A stretch of 64,000 nt of DNA. Origin: Pusillimonas sp. T2. Its GTDB lineage: Bacteria; Pseudomonadota; Gammaproteobacteria; Burkholderiales; Burkholderiaceae_B. The translations under genes and the position numbers were made by a program. The notes beneath the pieces are model-generated. The model did not search any database. It worked only from the letters and a program-made list of their open reading frames with translations, and was not told the DNA's origin. Position 1 is the first letter of the stretch. Every line of letters begins with the position of its first letter. The DNA lies in NCBI RefSeq assembly GCF_002236805.1, contig NZ_NIQA01000003.1, positions 434,001 to 498,000 on the forward strand, written 5' to 3'. Of the stretch, positions 53,731 to 61,451 are shown piece by piece.

Positions 53731-55647
53731 ATGGATTGGACTTCAGAACTCATTAGTAGCGGGCTATGGATCGCCAAGACCTACGCCATTACTCTGGTTT
53801 GCTTCGCGCTGACCGTCTGGCTACTGGCAAAGCGTACCGTCTGGGGACGACAGTTCTGGCAACTGTCGGGCGCGTACTTTTCGCCCAAACGCAGTATTAG
53901 GCCCATGCTGGCCGTTGCCTTCATCCTTTTTTTAACATTGGCTGGCGTGCGCTTGCAGGTGCTGTTTTCCAACTGGTACAACACTATGTACAGCGCGTTG
54001 CAAGACCTGAACGAAGCAGGGTTCTGGCTGGCCATGTGGCTGTTTGCCGCACTCGCGACTGTGCATGTGCTGCGCTCCCTCCTCGATTTCTACGTACAAC
54101 AAGCCTTTACCATCCATTGGCGAACTTGGCTGAACGAGCAAATGCTTGAGCGGTGGCTGGGTGGCGAGTCGTATTACCGCACGCAACACCTTAAAAAAGG
54201 TATCGACAACCCAGACCAGCGCATTCAGTACGACGTCACGGTCTTCGTTGAGTCGTCGTTAACCTTGTCGATGGGCGTGGTCGATGCCTTGGTCTCAACC
54301 GTCGCGTTCACGCTCATTTTGTGGGGTCTTTCCGGCCCGCTGGCCCTGTTTGGCACCGAAATTCCACGGGGCATGGTGTTTCTGGTGTTCGTTTACGTGC
54401 TGGTGGCCACCATCTTTGCAATACGCATTGGCCGCCCACTGATTTTGCTTAACTTCTTGAACGAGCGCTTTAATGCAGACTACCGTTATGCCCTGGTGCG
54501 CCTGCGCGAATACGCAGAAAGCATTGCATTTTATGCAGGGGAAAAGGTTGAGACTGCTCTGCTGAAACACCGTTTTGCTCAGGTCATCAGCAACGCCTGG
54601 GCCATTGTTTACCGCTCGCTTAAATTTCTGGGGTTCAACTTTTCGGTTACCCAGGCTGCCGTTGTTTTTCCATTCATTATTCAAGCCCAGCGCTTTTTCT
54701 CGAAGCAGATCAGCCTGGGCGACCTGATGCAAACCGCTCAAGCCTTTGGGCGCTTGCAAGACAACCTGTCGTTCTTCCGTAACGCTTACGACAACTTTGC
54801 GTCTTACCGCGCCACACTAGACCGTCTGACCGGATTCACACAAGCCATCGACGAGGCGGCCAAGCTACCCAAGCCAGAGGTCCAGTCAACAGGCCAAGCA
54901 TTGAAGCTAAACAACTTAACGGTGCGAACCCCAACAGGCAAGCTACTTCTAGAAAACCTGAATACTCAGGTGCACGCCGGGCAAGCAATGTTGATTCGCG
55001 GCCCATCAGGTTCAGGCAAAACCACGTTGCTGCGCGCTATAGCAGGCTTGTGGCCCTACTGCGACGGCGCGATTACCCGACCGCAAGGCCAAATGCTGTT
55101 TTTGGCACAAAAGCCCTACCTGCCCCTAGGCAGCCTGCGCGACGCCTTGCATTACCCTAACGCGGTCAGCCGCTCAGATGATGCGGGGATCACGGACACC
55201 GAAACACTGGAAGCCGCCGCCGTTGCCAGTGCCGGTCATGCGCCCCAAAACCTCGACAAACTGGTAGACAACACGTCACGTCAGTCTACCCAAGCGGCGT
55301 CAACAACCGCCGACCAGCGCGCTCGTCAGGTACTTGACGCCGTGCAGCTTGGCCACCTGGCCGACCGCCTCGACGAAGACGCCGACTGGAGCCGGATACT
55401 ATCGCTTGGCGAGCAACAGCGACTGGCTTTCGGTCGCTTGTTGCTCGCTCAACCCGCTGCTGCCTTCTTAGACGAAGCAACGTCCGCAATGGACGAAGGC
55501 CTTGAAGACGCCATGTACCGTCTAGTCGCGCAGCACCTGCCAGACACTTTACTGATCAGCGTCGGGCATCGCAGTACCTTGGTCAGACACCACCCTGTTC
55601 AACTTAACCTCAAAGGAGACGGTGGCTGGGAAATCAGCACGCATTAA
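53731..55647 (+). CDS. SbmA/BacA- and ABCD-related ABC transporter, fused permease-ATPase
   Basis: 638 residues. N-terminal ABC_membrane_2-type permease (LQVLFSNWYNTMYSALQDLN; IHWRTWLNEQMLERWLGGES; GIDNPDQRIQYDV; FNADYRYALVRLREYAESIA), related to SbmA/BacA and YddA. C-terminal ATPase: Walker A GPSGSGKT 424-431, Q460, signature LSLGEQQRLAFGRLLLAQ, Walker B AAFLDEATSAMDE, H-loop SVGHRS. About 50 unusual residues (479-533, Asp/Thr/Ala/Gln-rich) sit between Q-loop and signature. Substrate unknown. AGGA precedes the ATG. Confidence 0.88.
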   Translation: MDWTSELISSGLWIAKTYAITLVCFALTVWLLAKRTVWGRQFWQLSGAYFSPKRSIRPMLAVAFILFLTLAGVRLQVLFSNWYNTMYSALQDLNEAGFWLAMWLFAALATVHVLRSLLDFYVQQAFTIHWRTWLNEQMLERWLGGESYYRTQHLKKGIDNPDQRIQYDVTVFVESSLTLSMGVVDALVSTVAFTLILWGLSGPLALFGTEIPRGMVFLVFVYVLVATIFAIRIGRPLILLNFLNERFNADYRYALVRLREYAESIAFYAGEKVETALLKHRFAQVISNAWAIVYRSLKFLGFNFSVTQAAVVFPFIIQAQRFFSKQISLGDLMQTAQAFGRLQDNLSFFRNAYDNFASYRATLDRLTGFTQAIDEAAKLPKPEVQSTGQALKLNNLTVRTPTGKLLLENLNTQVHAGQAMLIRGPSGSGKTTLLRAIAGLWPYCDGAITRPQGQMLFLAQKPYLPLGSLRDALHYPNAVSRSDDAGITDTETLEAAAVASAGHAPQNLDKLVDNTSRQSTQAASTTADQRARQVLDAVQLGHLADRLDEDADWSRILSLGEQQRLAFGRLLLAQPAAAFLDEATSAMDEGLEDAMYRLVAQHLPDTLLISVGHRSTLVRHHPVQLNLKGDGGWEISTH

Positions 55648-55658
55648 CCCAGTTGCCC

Positions 55659-56042
55659 ATGCATTCTATGTCGTACCTTGCACTCAAACATCTGCACACC
55701 ACAGCCGCCGCACTTAGCCTGCTGTTTTTCATCATTCGTGCGTACTGGTCGATTGTTGAGTCAGCCACATTACGAAAAAAATTGGTGAGAATTGCCCCGC
55801 ACATCATCGATACCGTACTTCTGGTTTGCGGGGTGGCCATGGCCGTGCAAATCGGCTTTTTTCAAGACTGGATCATCGCCAAACTGATCGCCTTGGTGCT
55901 TTATATTGTCGTAGGCACCGTTGCCATCAAGCGCGGTAAAACGCCCGGCAGTCGAGCCATCGCGGCCATTATTGCCGTCGTGATCTTTGCGTACATCGTG
56001 GGCGTGGCCATAAAACACAGCCCCTTGTCGTGGCTGGCGTAA
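55659..56042 (+). CDS. SirB2-family membrane protein
   Basis: 127 residues, four membrane helices. YLALKHLHTTAAALSLLFFI, APHIIDTVLLVCGVAMAVQ, WIIAKLIALVLYIVVGTVAI and KRGKTPGSRAIAAIIAVVI match SirB2. ATG 55659 or 55668 could be the start. The biochemical role is not established. Lies 11 bp after the ABC transporter, likely the same transcript. Confidence 0.85.
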   Translation: MHSMSYLALKHLHTTAAALSLLFFIIRAYWSIVESATLRKKLVRIAPHIIDTVLLVCGVAMAVQIGFFQDWIIAKLIALVLYIVVGTVAIKRGKTPGSRAIAAIIAVVIFAYIVGVAIKHSPLSWLA

Positions 56043-56096
56043 GCGTCAACTACCATCGCGGCTGGTCTAAACCCGGCCGGCCGCACCCGATATAAC

Positions 56097-56127
56097 GCAA
56101 GCGCCTAGCGCGCTTTAGGGCGCTTGC
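56097..56127. terminator. Hairpin at convergent end of SirB2 and EamA genes
   Basis: GCAAGCGCC / GGCGCTTGC, 9-bp perfect arms with a 13-nt loop, overlapping the last codons of the EamA gene. No T run, so weak support as terminator. Confidence 0.35.
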
Positions 56128-57034
56128 CCAACACCAAAACACCTGTCAATACAAACGCCGTACCCACCAGTTGCAATGGCGTAATGGCCTCGTCCAGTAT
56201 CCAGGCAGCCAAAAACAATACTGACACCGGCCCGATCAAACCCAGCTGGGCGGTAAGCGGCGCGCCAATACGAGCCACTGCCCACATGATCATGAAAGTA
56301 GGCACCACTGTATTCAAGGTGGCATGAATGAAGGACAACTGGTATACAGGCCACGGTAATGCCAGCCCTTCCCATGAATACACCCAAAAAAATTGAACCA
56401 ACGTAAATGCGGTGGATACCAGCATGGCATACGCCACTAGGCGCGTCGCCCCCACCCGAGCCATGATTTCGCCCGAGCCGATCAGGTAAATGGAATAGCA
56501 CAGCGCCGACGCCAGCACGAAGCCCGCACCCAAAACCACGGCATCGCCACTGAACGACAGGTCGTTAAGAAAAACACACACGACCCCGCCGTAAGACAGC
56601 GCAAGCGCCAACCATTGACGCGGCGCTATGGCGCGCTTGAAATAAAACGCAGTAATAAGCAGCACAAACGTGGGCGATAAAAACAACACCACACGTTCGA
56701 GACCGGCAGAAATGGTTTGCAAGCCCAAAAAAGCCAGAAAACTGGACAAGTAGTAGCCAATAAAGCCCAATAAAACAAGCCGAACGCTATCTTTGCGCGT
56801 TAAACGTGGAATAAGCCCCAGCTTTGCTTTACGGGCCTGAAACCAAGCCACCACCAAAAAAAACGGCGCGGCCAACAGCATACGCAAGCTGATGATAGTG
56901 ATGGCATCAACGCCGGGATACCGGTAGGTTAACTTGACAACAATGCCCTTGGCCGAAAAGAAGACCGCCCCCAACAATGCAAAAGCAAACCCTGCCCAGA
57001 ACGTTGCCCGGGGTAAATTCAGCGAAGACGACAC
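56105..57034 (-). CDS. EamA-family drug/metabolite transporter
   Basis: 309 residues from GTG 57034 (MSSSLNLPRATFWAGFAFAL); 123 in-frame codons upstream overlap the channel gene out of frame and are unlike the family. Ten membrane segments in two EamA repeats: GAVFFSAKGIVVKLTYRYPG / TIISLRMLLAAPFFLVVAWF and the second with LNTVVPTFMIMWAVARIGAP, GPVSVLFLAAWILDEAITPL. Substrate unknown. Follows the channel gene by 38 bp on the same strand. Confidence 0.87.
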   Translation of the reverse strand: MSSSLNLPRATFWAGFAFALLGAVFFSAKGIVVKLTYRYPGVDAITIISLRMLLAAPFFLVVAWFQARKAKLGLIPRLTRKDSVRLVLLGFIGYYLSSFLAFLGLQTISAGLERVVLFLSPTFVLLITAFYFKRAIAPRQWLALALSYGGVVCVFLNDLSFSGDAVVLGAGFVLASALCYSIYLIGSGEIMARVGATRLVAYAMLVSTAFTLVQFFWVYSWEGLALPWPVYQLSFIHATLNTVVPTFMIMWAVARIGAPLTAQLGLIGPVSVLFLAAWILDEAITPLQLVGTAFVLTGVLVLGKRPKAR

Positions 57035-57072
57035 GTTTAACCAAAACCTTGCAAAACAGTAAAGCCAAGCCG

Positions 57073-58161
57073 CTATAACAGCACCAGGCACGACACCAGC
57101 AAAACAACCACATAAAGCACCGGGTACACCAGGCGCAACCACCGATTGATTCTTTGGGCATAGCCATGATGACCATCGGTAAAGAGGGCGGCCACGGCGC
57201 ACGATGCCAGCATCGCAAAACTGAGCATGATGATGGTCGTATTGAACATCACATCGGAAAGCGTCAGATAGTGCAGCACGGGCAGCTCGTTGTTGAGCGC
57301 AAACTTGAGGGCGATGGTCGTCAGAATAAGCGTCACCGTACCGGCAATACGCGGCGACGAGAAGGCCGGCTGAACCAAAAAGTTCATCCAGAGCAACCCG
57401 CACGAGGCCAGGCCAATAATCAACAACGGCAGCAATATTTTGTGAACACCATCGACAAAATCGTGCTCAACCTGGATTCGCACGTTAATTTGCGGCAGCT
57501 TACGGCTTGGCTTGTCGGGCAGCGCGACAGAGCCGGTGCTCCACTGCACCTTTAACGGGTCCCAGTTCCCATGTAAAACGGCATCGACCCTGGCCAGATC
57601 TTCGCGCGGACTGAGCTCGCCGAGCTCAAAAGCAAGCTGGGTTTCATCCATGATGACACTGGAGATCGTCAGGTCGAGATTCAGACGACCAAAAGGAAAA
57701 TACTCAAGCTCGCCAGCAAACCGCGGCGATGTCGTGAACTTCTGGCGTAACGACACCAACCCATCGGGGTAGACCGACAACGAATGGATGGTATTTGCGC
57801 TTAGCCCCTTTTCGCCGCTGATATCCAATGTGGGGTGCCAGATCGTTTCGAGGTAACGTTCGGCGCGCGTGCCCATCCAAACCTTCGGCCCCTGGGCACC
57901 CTGATCTGACGAGGCAAAAGCCAAGCGGGGGTCGCGCCACTTCAATATTAATTGCGCCGTCACATTGTAGGTGCCGGTGGTTAGCTTGATGTCGTTGATA
58001 TCATCGAGATAAAGATACACGCGCACGACAGTTGGCTGATCGGTGCGGGGTGGCGCGATATCGGCCAGTGACGGGCCAGACAGCCCCCACAATACGACAG
58101 CCAGCAGCCCCAAAAAGCTGCGCCATACCTTCAGATCAATGCGTATGCTTGCCAGTCCCAT
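57073..58161 (-). CDS. Prokaryotic pentameric ligand-gated ion channel homologue (Cys-loop receptor family)
   Basis: 362 residues from ATG 58161 with GGAG 8 nt upstream. Signal peptide to about residue 33. Ligand-binding-type domain 40-235: VRVYLYLDDINDIKLTTGTY, LILKWRDPRLAF, WHPTLDISGEK, the Cys-loop-equivalent YFPFGRLNLDLTISS without cysteines and with Gly where most members have Asp. Four C-terminal helices: M1 about 241-260, M2 272-290 (IAGTVTLILTTIALKFALN), M3 304-327, M4 343-362. Overlaps PPK2 by 26 bp. Ion selectivity and ligand unknown. Confidence 0.85.
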   Translation of the reverse strand: MGLASIRIDLKVWRSFLGLLAVVLWGLSGPSLADIAPPRTDQPTVVRVYLYLDDINDIKLTTGTYNVTAQLILKWRDPRLAFASSDQGAQGPKVWMGTRAERYLETIWHPTLDISGEKGLSANTIHSLSVYPDGLVSLRQKFTTSPRFAGELEYFPFGRLNLDLTISSVIMDETQLAFELGELSPREDLARVDAVLHGNWDPLKVQWSTGSVALPDKPSRKLPQINVRIQVEHDFVDGVHKILLPLLIIGLASCGLLWMNFLVQPAFSSPRIAGTVTLILTTIALKFALNNELPVLHYLTLSDVMFNTTIIMLSFAMLASCAVAALFTDGHHGYAQRINRWLRLVYPVLYVVVLLVSCLVLL

Positions 58162-59716
58162 TGTATTTCTCCAACGCCTTTTCAAGCGCTTCGACTACAG
58201 TGCGCAACACGGTAATGCGCGCATGCTGCTTATCGTTGGCCGAAATGACATGCCATGGACAAGCCACCGTACCAGTCTCGCGAAACATATCGTTCGCAGC
58301 CGTCACATAGTCGTCCCAGCGCTCACGATTGCGCCAGTCTTCGGGTGTAATTTTGAAGCTTTTAAATGCAGACCGCTTGCGGTCGTTGAAGCGTTCGAGC
58401 TGCTCTTCTTTGGTAATGGCCAGCCAGAACTTGAGTAATACGGCGCCTTGCTCGACCAACTGATTTTCAAACTGGTTGATTTCCTCATACGCCCTGCGCC
58501 ACTGAGGTTCGGCGGCGAACCCTTCAACGCGCTCGACCAGTACGCGTCCGTACCACGACCGGTCGAAGATCGCGATTCGACCGCGCTCGGGGATACGACG
58601 CCAGAAACGCCACAAATAAGGGCGTGCCAATTCTTCGTCGGAGGGCGCAGCGATAGGAATAGCGCGATACTGCCGCGCATCGAGCGCATGGGTGATACGA
58701 CGAATGGCGCCCCCTTTGCCAGCCGCGTCTTGCCCTTCAAAAGCCAAAATAAGCGGTACATGCTTGAAACGCGGGTCGCGCACCAGCCTCGCCAAGCGCG
58801 CCTGCAGCTGAATCAGCAGAGGCTCGTATTCGGACTTTTTCATGCTCGCCGAATAGTCGACTTGATCAAGGGAAACAACGCGTGACGCGCCGTTGCCTTT
58901 GGTGGGCGACAGGTCGGCAATGGACAATAATGCTTCGGCGTCGGGTTCAGGCAACACCTGGTCAGGCACACGCTCGCGTCGGCGCAGCGCCGCCAGCACA
59001 GCCTGCCCCGCGTAGATGTAGCGCGTGTTTTCGTCGGCTGAAGGCACAACTACCCAGGGCGCATGCGCCTCTTGTGTCAGGGTCATCGCCAGCGCCCCCA
59101 CCTTGCGCGCGCGATCAAATTTCTTGCGCACTTCGAGATCGATGGGCGTCACTTGCCAGGCGGTATCGGGGTCGGACAGCAAGGTATCGACGCGCTTTTG
59201 CTGAGCCTCTTTTGACATGTGAAACCATAACTTGACGATTTGCACACCGTTGTGCGTCAGCATGGATTCGAACTCGCGAATCTCGCGCGCAATACCCAGC
59301 GCCCTGGTTTCGTCGATGCTCTTTTCAGCAAGAACCTCGAAGAGGCGCTGATACCAAGAGCCAAACACCACACCGGTTGTGCCCTTAGGCGGCAAGTGCT
59401 GCCAATACCGCCAAAGGTACGGCATTTGCGCCGCATGAGCCGCCGGTTCGCCATAGGCGAGCGTTGTCACATGACGTGGGTCCATCCATTCGTTGAGCAT
59501 ATTGATACAGCCGCCCTTGCCTACACCATCAATGCCGGTAATCACCACCAAAACCGACTGTGTCGCCTTTTTCAGGTGTGCGTATTGCGCTTTCAGCAAC
59601 TTGATACGCAAGTCGGCAATAAGAGCTTTTGCCTTGTCTTTTTCCAGGATCGGATCGGCCTGGGCCTCGTCAAGGACGAGTTCGAAGTGGTGTGACGCTT
59701 TGAGTATTTTTGACAT
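58136..59716 (-). CDS. Tandem-domain PPK2, polyphosphate:AMP phosphotransferase type
   Basis: 526 residues made of two PPK2 domains. First: Walker A GIDGVGKGG (about residues 60-68), WRYWQHLPPKGTTGVVFGSW. Second: GQDAAGKGGAIRRITHALDA, WRFWRRIPERGRIAIFDRSW, YGRVLVERVEGF lid. Two-domain (class II) PPK2 enzymes phosphorylate AMP to ADP using polyphosphate, with catalysis mainly in the C-terminal domain; the first domain here lacks the full DRSWYGR lid. First gene of a likely PPK2-channel-EamA operon. Confidence 0.92.
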   Translation of the reverse strand: MSKILKASHHFELVLDEAQADPILEKDKAKALIADLRIKLLKAQYAHLKKATQSVLVVITGIDGVGKGGCINMLNEWMDPRHVTTLAYGEPAAHAAQMPYLWRYWQHLPPKGTTGVVFGSWYQRLFEVLAEKSIDETRALGIAREIREFESMLTHNGVQIVKLWFHMSKEAQQKRVDTLLSDPDTAWQVTPIDLEVRKKFDRARKVGALAMTLTQEAHAPWVVVPSADENTRYIYAGQAVLAALRRRERVPDQVLPEPDAEALLSIADLSPTKGNGASRVVSLDQVDYSASMKKSEYEPLLIQLQARLARLVRDPRFKHVPLILAFEGQDAAGKGGAIRRITHALDARQYRAIPIAAPSDEELARPYLWRFWRRIPERGRIAIFDRSWYGRVLVERVEGFAAEPQWRRAYEEINQFENQLVEQGAVLLKFWLAITKEEQLERFNDRKRSAFKSFKITPEDWRNRERWDDYVTAANDMFRETGTVACPWHVISANDKQHARITVLRTVVEALEKALEKYNGTGKHTH

Positions 59717-59833
59717 GCTGTACGTAAGGGTTGGCTACGCAACAAGGCGCCGACGTTGCATTGTATTTCAGGTTATTGTCCATGAAAACGCAAAAGACTT
59801 AATGCATAAACACCGTCTGGAACCCACTAAACT

Positions 59834-59866
59834 ATCGTTGGTGTTCTAACGATGCCGGTGTAAACT
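59834..59866 (+). promoter_or_regulatory. Predicted promoter of diguanylate cyclase with overlapping inverted repeat
   Basis: TTGGTG (59838-59843)-N17-TAAACT (59861-59866), 28 bp before the ATG. A perfect inverted repeat ATCGTT-N8-AACGAT (59834-59853) covers the -35, which would suit a repressor site. Confidence 0.4.
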
Positions 59867-59894
59867 GGATTATTTGTAAGCGCCTGTTACGGCC

Positions 59895-61451
59895 ATGCAT
59901 CTACCCACGCTCCTCATCCTGAACATTGCCCTAAGCGTCGTCGTGGGTTTGACGCTTTCCTATACCGCTAATCGTCAATTCAAAGAACTATACCTGTGGG
60001 CAGGGGCCATTGGCATCCAGGCCCTGGGCTACGCCCTGAGCATGCTGCGCGGTCAAATCGACGACATGTGGTCAATTGTGTTGGGCAATTGCGCCTTCGC
60101 GATCAGTCTGGCCCTGATGGCCGAAGGTATTTATCACTTCCAAAAAAGCAAGCCCTTGCGGTGGCTGATCTGGCTACCGGTACCGCTCACATTTGTATTG
60201 TTCAGTGTGTTCATCGACGACATGCGGGCCCGTTTGCTATACGGCGGCCTGCTGCTTGCGGTGCAAATTGCTGTGGCAATCTGGTTGCTGGCACGACGAC
60301 ACCAACACACTGCTGGACGCGGCCAGTACGTCATGATTCTGGGGTTTACGGTGGCATTGGCTGGCCTTGGACTAAGGGTATCGCTTGCCATCAACAATAC
60401 CGGGCCCGAGACCTTTATGGACCCGAACCACGCCTTCAACTTGATCTTTCTGGGCAATATGCTAAGCCTGCTACTGGTAACGGTGGGTGCAGTCATGATG
60501 GTTCAAGAACGTATTCAGCACGCCTTGGTGGCCAGCGAAAACCGGTATAAACAACTCATCGAGTCTGCCCAGGAAGGCATCTGCATCTTGATTGACGAGC
60601 GTTGCCGTTTTGCCAATGAACGCATGGCGGCCCTATTGGGTGTTTCTGTAAAGCAGTTGCTGGACAGCATGCTGGCAGACCTGGTTGACCACGATGACCA
60701 ACCCTTGCAAAAGATGTATCGTCAGGCCCAGGCGCCGGGAACAACACATGTTCAGACTTACGATGTTCGGCTACGCACGGCTCACGCTGGGGTGCGTTGG
60801 TTCAGCATCAGCGGCGTGGGCTTGCAATGGCAAGATCAAGACGCAACCCTCGTTTTCCTGACCGATATCCATGAACGTAAACTAGCGGAAGAACAAGTAC
60901 GTCAGTTGGCCTACCATGATGACCTGACGCGCCTGCCCAATCGCCGTCAATTCATAGACCGGCTAACGCAAGTACTTGCCCTGCATCAACAGGTTGGCGG
61001 CCACTTGGCGCTAATGTTCATCGACCTTAACAAGTTCAAGGCCTTGAATGACGAATACGGACATCATGCCGGTGATCAAGTCTTGATAGCGGTGGCACAA
61101 CGCCTGCGCGAAGTAGTGCGTGCAAGCGACCTGGTCGCCCGATTGGGCGGCGACGAATTCGTCGTGTTGCTTCAGGGCCTGAGTGAAGATGCGACGTGTG
61201 CGAAAGAACAAGCCGGCCAAATCGGTAACACGCTGCATGAAATACTGGCGGAGCCTTACGAGCACATTTTTAACGACGAAACCCACCTGCCAGTCACTTG
61301 CTCGATATCAGCCAGTATTGGCATACACCTGTTCGAACGCACAAAAATATCGGCAGAAGTACTGCTGAACGCTGCAGACACCGCAATGTACCGCGCAAAA
61401 AAAGCGCCCACCCGCGGCGTGCAATTTTTCGATGCGGACGACGCCAGTTAA
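59895..61451 (+). CDS. Membrane PAS-GGDEF diguanylate cyclase
   Basis: 518 residues. Six or seven N-terminal membrane helices to about 205, a PAS domain about 213-330 (YKQLIESAQEGICILIDERC; VRWFSISGVGLQW), then GGDEF about 338-510 with YHDDLTRLPNRRQFIDRLTQ, active-site GGDEF at 418-422 (VARLGGDEFVVLLQG) and inhibitory I-site R409-A-S-D412. It should make cyclic di-GMP with product feedback. High c-di-GMP usually opposes motility, relevant beside a flagellar locus. Divergent from PPK2. Confidence 0.92.
   Translation: MHLPTLLILNIALSVVVGLTLSYTANRQFKELYLWAGAIGIQALGYALSMLRGQIDDMWSIVLGNCAFAISLALMAEGIYHFQKSKPLRWLIWLPVPLTFVLFSVFIDDMRARLLYGGLLLAVQIAVAIWLLARRHQHTAGRGQYVMILGFTVALAGLGLRVSLAINNTGPETFMDPNHAFNLIFLGNMLSLLLVTVGAVMMVQERIQHALVASENRYKQLIESAQEGICILIDERCRFANERMAALLGVSVKQLLDSMLADLVDHDDQPLQKMYRQAQAPGTTHVQTYDVRLRTAHAGVRWFSISGVGLQWQDQDATLVFLTDIHERKLAEEQVRQLAYHDDLTRLPNRRQFIDRLTQVLALHQQVGGHLALMFIDLNKFKALNDEYGHHAGDQVLIAVAQRLREVVRASDLVARLGGDEFVVLLQGLSEDATCAKEQAGQIGNTLHEILAEPYEHIFNDETHLPVTCSISASIGIHLFERTKISAEVLLNAADTAMYRAKKAPTRGVQFFDADDAS

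Noticed and set aside
57035-57403. Long N-terminal extension of the EamA protein
   Set aside because: 123 codons overlapping the channel gene out of frame, Cys/His/Arg-rich, unlike the family; the 309-residue form from GTG 57034 has normal length.
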